Source: Apteryx mantelli (Eukaryota > Chordata > Aves > Apterygiformes > Apterygidae). From it: 64,000 nucleotides of DNA. This document shows, in pieces, positions 56,286-64,000 of the stretch (position 1 is its first letter; every line of letters starts with the position of its first letter). A model generated the notes under the pieces. The model saw nothing but the letters and a program-made list of their open reading frames with translations. It was not told the origin of the DNA and did no database searches. The stretch lies in contig NC_089981.1 in NCBI RefSeq assembly GCF_036417845.1, positions 84,299,268-84,363,267 on the forward strand, read 5' to 3'. A program made the position numbers and the translations under genes.

Positions 56286-59200
56286 GAAGACTTCTGGTTC
56301 CAGCTGCATTTGCTTCCAGTGTGGCCTCTTTTAGTTTTTATTAAATCTTGGTTAGGAGTGCTCATTGTTCAACGTAAAGGCCTCTAATTTACAAGCGGCT
56401 GTGACTGCGCTTAATCCGCAGAGAGCAAAAACGCTCCAGAAAGGGAAAGTTCTCCCCACCAAAGAAACTTCTGGAGTGGAAACAATGACTGAATCATTTG
56501 GAAAGAAAAAAGGCAGAGCAGGGAACAGCGAGCCAGGTTGTGGCCTAGGAAGGCACTGAAGAAACTAAACACTTTGTGACTGAAAGCAGATTTTAAGGCA
56601 GAGAGAGTCGACGCATTTTAAATTTCGTTTCACAAACACCTCACCTGCTGGACTTCATTTCAGAGCCCAGTGGTTTAATTAGACAAGGCCATCTCATCCA
56701 CCTCCGTTTAATCCACACATCAGCTTGCACGAGGAATTAAACGTGTCGGGGCACAGCCACCCCATCTGTGACCAGGGTGGCCCAGAACAGGGCCGGATCC
56801 ACTGTCCCTTGGCCTCATCCCTGCAATCACGTCCTCAGAGAGCTGAACCTTGTGAAATTTTCTCTTCACAATATACATTCTGGGATATATTTTTTTTTAA
56901 GGAGGATGGGTTCAAACTGTTGCTGGCCCTGTTCCCTTTTATGCTCAGACTCTTGGTCAGGTATTTCTACAGCAGCTATAGAAACATAAGTCATAAAGGA
57001 GCCCGCTTTGACAAGGTGTCACTATTTCAGGATGTGGCAAATGTTGGTGCAGTTTTTCCATTAAGAAAGTGCCAAACCAGCACGGCCCCGAACACGAGAA
57101 GCACTGGCAGAAGAACCCATCAAAGCACAGTTGTCTGCGGATCTTGGGATGGAGCACAAGATTTGGGACTCTCAATTAGTCTGCTGCTAACAAATTTCAA
57201 CAAAATAAGCAAAGTGTCTCATTTTCCTCTCACACAGATGCACATGGAGACCGCCAGCCTCTCAGAGCTAGTGTGCTCAGCTCAAGCAGTGGAGGTGAGA
57301 TTTAGAGGATCCAAACCAGGGAGGCAGCTTTAAGCCTAAGAGGGGTATCCACCCACTGAGGGAAATTGCTTTGTTTGCGTGACATAACCCATGTTTTCAA
57401 CGCTTGTGCACTCTGTTTATCAGGACCCTGTCAGGCTCTGCTTATAAGAGGTGCTGAGCATTTCTGCTTATGACCAAAATCAGCAGGAGCTGGGCTCAAA
57501 GAGCCAAGGACTGGAAGACCTTCCCATGTCCCTCAAAATTTGGCACTCTAAGTGGTGTGTTTGACTTTGATCCCCTTCAAACCACCCCTGCCACCCCAGA
57601 AGCACATGAAGCTAAATTAATTAGGGCACTGTGAAAAGGTCAGGTGTTACATGGATTACTATGATAGGGAAATTAATAATCATTTTCTACTCTGTTCTGC
57701 TCTGTCATGAGCATTGAAGTCTCTTGATCAGCTGGATACTAGCTGCCAGTCCTTAGCATCTCCTTTTTCCTCAGTATGCCTTTATAACATGTATTTTAAA
57801 AATAACCTTAAATGAATTGTGGTCTTTTAGCAAGGATTTAACTGGATTTTTTAAGTCAAATAAAACACATTCCCTAAGATCCATCTTTTTTAGTGTTACC
57901 CATGAATGTGTTAAACTTCCATCATGAACTACTGTTTGTGGAAAGCTTCTCAAGTACACCATGATGTCTCTACAAAAACAGAGAAAAGAAAATTGATTTA
58001 AATGTGGTATTACGCAAAGATTGTGATCATTAACATTTCAGATATTGAAAAATGGAATGAAAATATTAGTTTGACAAAAGCAGTTTCATAACTATTCACA
58101 ATGGGAGAAATATCACTTAGTTTCCAATATTCCAAGAGTATTTGATATTTTCAGCATTATGATGGACAAGCAGAACAAATTAGTTATGTTAAATAATTTT
58201 AAACAAAAATCAAATGAATGAATTTAACTAACATCCAAAATAGCCAACAGTCTTCTTTAGTCTTCAATACTACCTGAATAAGGACTTGAATTTACGTCTG
58301 GTCTGCATCATCAAAGATATGAACCAATCCTAAAAGAAGATGTAAAGCAACTCCAGTGAAATATTGACTTTACAGGTTACTAACTCCTGACTGCTGTTAC
58401 TGGGGATAGACATATCATACAATCTCTTTCCTAGATTTATCAAGCTCCATTTAAAGTCAGATAAGACCTCTGTCCCCCAACACTGGAAACCTCCTCCAAC
58501 ATCTCACTGTTCTAATGAATAGGAACCTTCTAATTCCTAGCCTAACAAGGACTTTTGGTAGATTTATATCTCAAGTCAACAAGATTTTGGACTTCAATGT
58601 CCCTGATCTCTGCTCGAAAGCAAAGATAGTGAGCAACCACCTCCCCACCAAACCTCTTCTACCCTAGACCGCAGGTACTAAGTGTATCTTCCCTTATGTC
58701 TGTCCCGGTTTGCTGGTCCCCTCTCTTGATCCTGTGCTGCTTTACTTCTCAGAGCTTGTGGAAAGAGGGAAGTTCTGCCAGAAACAGTTTCTGCCAGGTT
58801 GTGCTTGCCCTTGGACTGTTAAATCAGGCCATCTCCTCTGATATTTCCCATCATTAGGGCATGGCCAACTTGCTGGATTGCCCCTGTCCTCCTGCCACCT
58901 GCAAACGGCCAACAAGCAGGTAGAGGGGCTCACTTGGGGCCATGGGAACGGGTTGTCATTGCTCATACGGCACCATGACAGGGAGCGGGATCTGGCCCCT
59001 TAGGGCACGCATAGCCCACCCTCTGCGCTGACTCTTGGGGACCCCAATGCACCGCAGGGCGTGGAAAAACAGTCTTTGCTCCTGACTGAGACCTCCTGCA
59101 GCAGCAGTACCATGTGGAACAGGGAACCCGGAGCTGGGACCACCGCGTGAGCCAGGCCTCGGCTGGACCCTCGGCAGGAGGAGTCAGTGTAGGAGCCACC

Positions 59201-60819
59201 TCCTGGCATCGGCACCAAGATAAAATCTCGTTTCTCTAACTGGACAAGAGCAGCACGGAGATTGCTCCTTCTAGTACGCAGAGCTGAATTAGATGGGGAT
59301 GGATGCTGATACACAAGCCAAGATAGATGGTGGAGGGGACTGAAGCTGTGTGCAGAAACCTGGGAGCGAGTGGGGAAGGAGGCTTGCGGCGTGGGCTGTG
59401 TGGTCAGAGCTCCCCCTCCTGATGGCTAAGCCCTGGTCCTTTCTGGACATAACCTCTTGCTTACCCGCTCAGCGGGAACAAAATGATGGCAGCAGCTCCA
59501 GGCTCTCCCCAGAGCCTCTCAACTCTCTAAGAAGAGTCTGATTTTACATCCACACTCCTCTCTGGGCAAGCAACAAGAAAAAAATATAAAGCAATTACAT
59601 ATATCTTTAATTAAATTCAATGTAACACTGGTTTTGACTAATCTTCAGAAAATTGCCTAACGTTCCTACTTTCCCTGATATCTGCAATTTCATTATAGTC
59701 TAACTAGCTGATACACCAGAGCCATTTATTCAGGGAATGGTAGATTTTCTTTTTCTTTTTCCTGTGCCGGTGATCTCTGCGTAATTTCATTTAGCAATGC
59801 CACTGTGCTCTGCTGGCTCGAAAGGAAAATCATCGCACTTAAAGAGTCGATTCGGAGAAACAGTTCCTGAGGAGCGGCCAAACATTCTCCTGCAACATCC
59901 TGGCATATTAAGACTCTCTAATTTGGCTCTACATTTTCTAGAACTTTCTAAACAAAATGCGTGTCAGTGAGGCTGCGGACCAGAGAGGGTACCCAGCTTG
60001 TCACCATTTATTTTATGCTCTGATTTCATTTGGATTTCAATTAGACTCATCGGGGGGTAAAGAAACAAATCTAAAAAAACTCCAGTAAATAACAAAAGCC
60101 ATAGATACATTCTAAAGCCATCCCATTTTGCAGTCTAATTACTTTAGCATGTAGGGATGGGGGAAGGGGATTATTATTCATAATACCGGAAGGCTTTCGC
60201 AGAATAACAAAGAATTATTAAACTGTTCAGAAAGAATCCAGTTTGCAGTTCCCACTACACGTTTACCTGGGCTATTTTCCCTTTTCCTGTAGCCGAGAAT
60301 CACTTTGTATTACACTTTCCCATCTATAAATGAAGCCCTTGTTTGCAGCTGCCCTAAGGTGCTCATAATGTTATTGGTTCTGTGCTAAGAAGTTGGGCTT
60401 GCTGTGAATTCCTGCCTTGTGGCTCTCCGGTTCACAAAAGTAAATACATTTGCTGAGTTAGCTAGGCCTCACGGTGCCCAAAATCCCACAGGGAATGAAA
60501 CGTCCTATCGGAGGAAGCTTTGAAATTCTAGTTGCTCTAAAACACTTTTCTCCGGCAGGAGAACGCACAAAGCATGCTTCTGTGCTGTATTTACCGCTTT
60601 TTATGGATGCAGTGCATAAGAGCTGCATTGAACGTTTACAGAGGGGAGAGGTCTCCCCTTGGAAACGTGCAGGATGCAATGGAAAAAAGCAATGAGTCCC
60701 TTGTGCCCCGCACACAGGTGGCTGCCTAAAGATGAAAAAACACTCAAGGGTGAAGGGAGAAGCAGCCAAAACAGTAACTTTCCTGGCTCACATGCACTTA
60801 CTGAAAAATAAACAAGTAA
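56286..60819. other. Non-coding stretch, candidate old LINE relic and regulatory block
   Basis: A frame at 56725-57333 (202 codons) lacks any recognisable feature. About 58430-58740 resembles a very old CR1/L3-type 3' end, but weakly. Bases 59560-60400 are AT-rich with repeated TTAATTAAA, CAATTAGA and CTAATTAC motifs, a style seen in conserved non-coding elements. Conservation cannot be tested here. Confidence 0.3.
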
Positions 60820-60975
60820 ATCCGCGGCCGGTCGGCAAGCAGCACGCATGCCCGTGCCGTCGCCGCAGCCTTCCTGCACGTGCCGCCCGGCTGCTGAGCG
60901 CGAAAACTCGCTGCGATGCTTGGAGGGGCACCCTGGTGAGATGCACTGCAGTTGCGTGCCCGACACACCGCCCGT
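60820..60975. promoter_or_regulatory. Small CpG-rich patch
   Basis: Dense CpG (CCGCGGCCGGTCGGC, GTGCCGTCGCCGCAG, GAGCGCGAAAACTCGC) in otherwise CpG-poor DNA. Frames on both strands through it are composition effects. Confidence 0.35.
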
Positions 60976-61069
60976 TCTTCCAGAGCAGCGACACACGTCA
61001 GCAAAAGAGCCCTTGAAAAACGCCTGTTTCTGACACGGCTTCCCCAGAGTACTTTATTCGTTTTCTTCC

Positions 61070-61190
61070 AGCGCTAATTAGAGCCAGGTGAGACCCAGTG
61101 GACCCCAGGCTGGAGCCTGGGGGACGTTCAGGCAGGACGAACCAGGCGAGCGCCCGCTAATTTAACCGAGGAGGCGCTGCCTAATTAAAA
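61070..61190. promoter_or_regulatory. Cluster of homeodomain-type TAATTA motifs
   Basis: Two perfect TAATTA sites (61075-61080 and 61182-61187) and a CTAATTTAA (61157-61165) lie within 115 bp of GC-rich sequence. It is a candidate enhancer only. Binding is inferred from motif identity. Confidence 0.25.
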
Positions 61191-64000
61191 GCCATCAGCT
61201 GTAGTTGGGGGCTTTTCACTTCTTTTTGTTTTCTGGTGTCTCACAGAGCCCGGCTGCCTCCAGCACAGCTCCCATGAGAGACCAGGGCTGAGGAGGGGAC
61301 AGGACATGCACCTACGCCTCCTAAATCGCAAGCCAGCACCCCAAAGGCTGGACACATCAGCTGGCACGGTGGTAGCTGGGGTGAGTTGCCTGGCCAGCCG
61401 GCATGGGATTATCCTGGGGAAAAGGGCGTTTTCGAGGTATTTTCTGTGCCATCCCTGCTGTGGGAAAGCAGTAACACGGGCACGTCTGACAGCTCGCCCT
61501 CCCTGCAGGAGCCTTGCATGTGCTCCGGACATGTCCCAGCTGTTTATCATTTCCTATCGCGGTGGATCGCCGGTTATGCTTGTGCGCTCGCACACACAAA
61601 GCACATGCAAGCAGGCAGCATAATCAGCACGCTATTTCCTCGCTTGTAATGAAAAGTCCTTGCTGCCTTAGGCTCCTTAATTTGAAATTAAATTATACCT
61701 CGGTTGCAGCAGAAGGTAGAGCAGGGCATGCCTTGGCTGCAAAGCAAATCAGAGCTCAGCACTCCAGACTTCTACGCTCATTCCTAACGCCCATGTCATG
61801 TTGCCATCAGACGCATTCCAGAAGTCCTCATTTTCTAGGCATGAAAACATTTTAACAATAAACAGAAATTCTTCCGATTACATGGTTATATTGGGCTGCT
61901 GAAAACAGACTCTTATTCAGCTAGGCAGAGAGCAATTAATGTCATGTAGAGAGCAGCCTTCCACATGGCAAAAAGCTGAACTAATATATCTTTCCCACCT
62001 CCAGCAGCTGGGACTGTGAGTTAAGGCCCCAAGTTCGCAAAAGCTTATTCATACACTTCCTATAAGCATGTGAGCAGCCCCACTAAAATCAAAGCCTGGT
62101 GAAAATCTGACTGTAATGAGGTCCATGGTGGTTTTAGCACTGACTTTAGTGGGGACAGTATTTTATCTCTAAGTTATGGTTTCAGAGGGTTTTATCCTCA
62201 TTTCAATCCTTCCTGCCACTAGTTACCTGGAAAAATATTTTTACGTTGGCACGTTGGATGTTGAAATAACACAGAACTGGATTTCAAACCTGTTTGAATT
62301 GGAAGATCTTCATCAACCTAAATCTTCCAAGTTCTTTATTTCCACCCTCTTTCAAAGGAATCATGAGGCTGTTCTCATAGTTCTGAAGCACGCTGCAGCT
62401 ATTAAAGAAAGAAAAAGCAGAACATAATGAAACTGAGCCATAAATTGCTTCACAATTATTTTTACCACCTAATTTGGTGCACGAGGCTGGAGGATTGCTC
62501 TTTGAGTACTGTAATCCTGCCACAAACTCAGGAATAGCCCCAAAGGCCACAGAACAGAGGAGATATTCATTATCATCTCTCTCATGTTGCAGCTGCAACA
62601 GAGACCCTGGAGAATCTGCCCAGCATACTTGCAAATGCCTGCTCGCCTCTGCACGAGCTCAACCAGAGAACTGCTGCTCAGGATGACGTTCCTCCTACCA
62701 CCCTACTCCTGCCCTGAAAACGCAGCCGTACCACCTGGGAAGTGCAGTCTGGACCAACTTTCAGGAGACTGCTAGCCCAGGCCTGCTGTCTGCCTGCTGA
62801 TTGTACCCTTGGGACGTGGAGCAACGATCCCACAGATCCAGGCTGGAGTCACTCACGCATAGCGAGTCAAAGACTCAGGATGTTCCAGGATTTATAGATT
62901 TTTTGCAGTGAATTATGGTGCTCGTTGACGAGACAGGGAAGTTACAGTAAAACCACTAACTCCACAATGAAAGGGCTTTTATACGCTCTATTGCAGTGGT
63001 GGTTATGGCTGCCAATTTTGCACAATTCACTTTCAAGCACAAGAGCAGCACAAACTGGTTTAAGACGATTTCTGAATGATGAATGCTGACTTGAAAGGTT
63101 TCCAGTACGACATAATTACTCCGCATTAATGTGCAATACACAATGGTCTATATGTATCTCAATGGGAATCTCAGTGGGGCTTCGCGGGCTCCGTTCCAAG
63201 TAACCTCCGCCGGGAGTCACGCTTACAGTCCCACAGGCTAAAATGCAAATAGATCCCATATTCATTCCTGAATTATTTCTGTGCAGAATCCGATGCGAGA
63301 GATCCAGGGTTATATTCACTGGTGTATGGCAACATACAATTGTACTCAGCTTCAGTGAATACAGCCCATTTTGTTTTCTCTTCTTGGCCTGATGTATTTT
63401 GCTTTGGCTAATGTATGCACACCTTAATCTTCAGTCGCCCAGAGACAGGCAACTCTAATGAACTCCCTATGGCTTTAAACAAAGATACATTTTCAATAAG
63501 TGAGGTTGGGGAGGGGAGACTCAACCATTCATTCTGAGCAAAAGCCAAACTGAATGAAGAATTCATTTAGTTATTCCAAGCCGAACACTGCTCACTTAGA
63601 GATTTTACCTAGCCCTTAAAATGAGCTGTAATCCTCTATAATGATTGTCCTTCTGTGAAAACAGCCCTCATAACACTGTTAAGTAGGTAATGAAACAGTA
63701 AGGTTCAACGTTCACATCATCCTGATCAGCTTTTGAATGCCTCAACATTTGGCAGGTCTGGCTTTTATCACTGCTAGAGGCCTTTGGGGTGCCCAGGTAC
63801 CCTGGTGATGAGCAGAGGATACATGCATCCAGGTAAAAAAAATCTTACCAGTTACTTCTTGGTCTGGAGTTAAAACTTCTCTCCGAAGTTCAGACCCATT
63901 TGAAAAAGGGATTTTTCACCTGGGCTCATTTCCAATATACAGCACTATAGCTGTACTCATTTTGTGTCACAGTGCTGCTTTTAGGCCTGGGGTCATGGCA
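61191..64000. other. Non-coding stretch, nothing recognised
   Basis: No coding exon, RNA gene or clear repeat could be supported to the end of the window. Confidence 0.4.

Noticed and set aside
56725..57333. 202-codon plus-strand frame
   Set aside because: Includes a poly-T run translated as Phe and has no domain-like features. Probably chance.
27348..64000. A second TALK/TASK-2 channel gene (KCNK17 or KCNK5), expected from human gene order
   Set aside because: No pore motif (GYG or GFG context) or M2/M4-like exon was recognised in this stretch. Such genes may lie beyond the window.
1..64000. tRNA, rRNA, CRISPR arrays, bacterial-type operons
   Set aside because: No supporting sequence was found. 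The B-box-like GGTTCAAATC near 36434 lacks a cloverleaf. The genome is vertebrate.

Overview
The window looks like a piece of a sauropsid, most probably avian, nuclear genome. The evidence is an intron-rich vertebrate potassium-channel gene, CR1-type LINE copies in the form typical of birds and reptiles, 5'-UTR-intron copies of an ITPRIPL1-like gene, and a long gene-poor non-coding tract. The species cannot be named from the sequence.

Region 1 (1 to about 10.3 kb) is a rearranged, GC-rich patchwork. Two nearly identical copies of the promoter, 5' UTR intron and N-terminal two thirds of an ITPRIPL1-like gene face each other. One is on the minus strand (1-1520, cut by the window edge) and one on the plus strand (7999-9518). 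Base x in one pairs with base 9519-x in the other, without gaps. Between them lie a C-terminal ITPRIPL1 relic with stop codons (3373-3890, minus), a second inverted repeat (3893-4142 against 4888-5137), a 290-bp purine tract, and LTR pieces of an endogenous retrovirus with a tRNA-His-type primer-binding site. There are also two blocks of a 27-bp minisatellite and a CpG-rich block. The plus-strand ITPRIPL1 copy runs straight into the middle of an older, broken copy (9556-10125).

Region 2 (10.3-17.8 kb) has no recognised gene. It holds a 370-bp inverted repeat (11917-12290) and a 5'-truncated CR1 with readable reverse-transcriptase remnants (15427-16490).

Region 3 (17.8-27.3 kb) holds the one gene I can reconstruct in full: a five-exon two-pore-domain K+ channel on the plus strand, closest to KCNK16 (TALK-1). 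All splice sites and phases agree and the predicted protein is 318 aa. It has the GYG/GFG filter pair and four membrane segments, but the usual cap cysteine is replaced by histidine.

Region 4 (27.3-64 kb) is gene-poor. Its outstanding feature is a Tigger1-type (pogo/Tc1-mariner) DNA transposon at 28097-29888, with both ends and the TA target duplication present. It has lost the middle of its transposase and is strikingly close to the mammalian Tigger1 consensus as I remember it. If the host is a bird, this makes horizontal transfer a serious possibility. The remainder is unique-looking non-coding DNA with simple repeats, weak SINE/LINE relics, small CpG-rich patches and a few candidate regulatory blocks.
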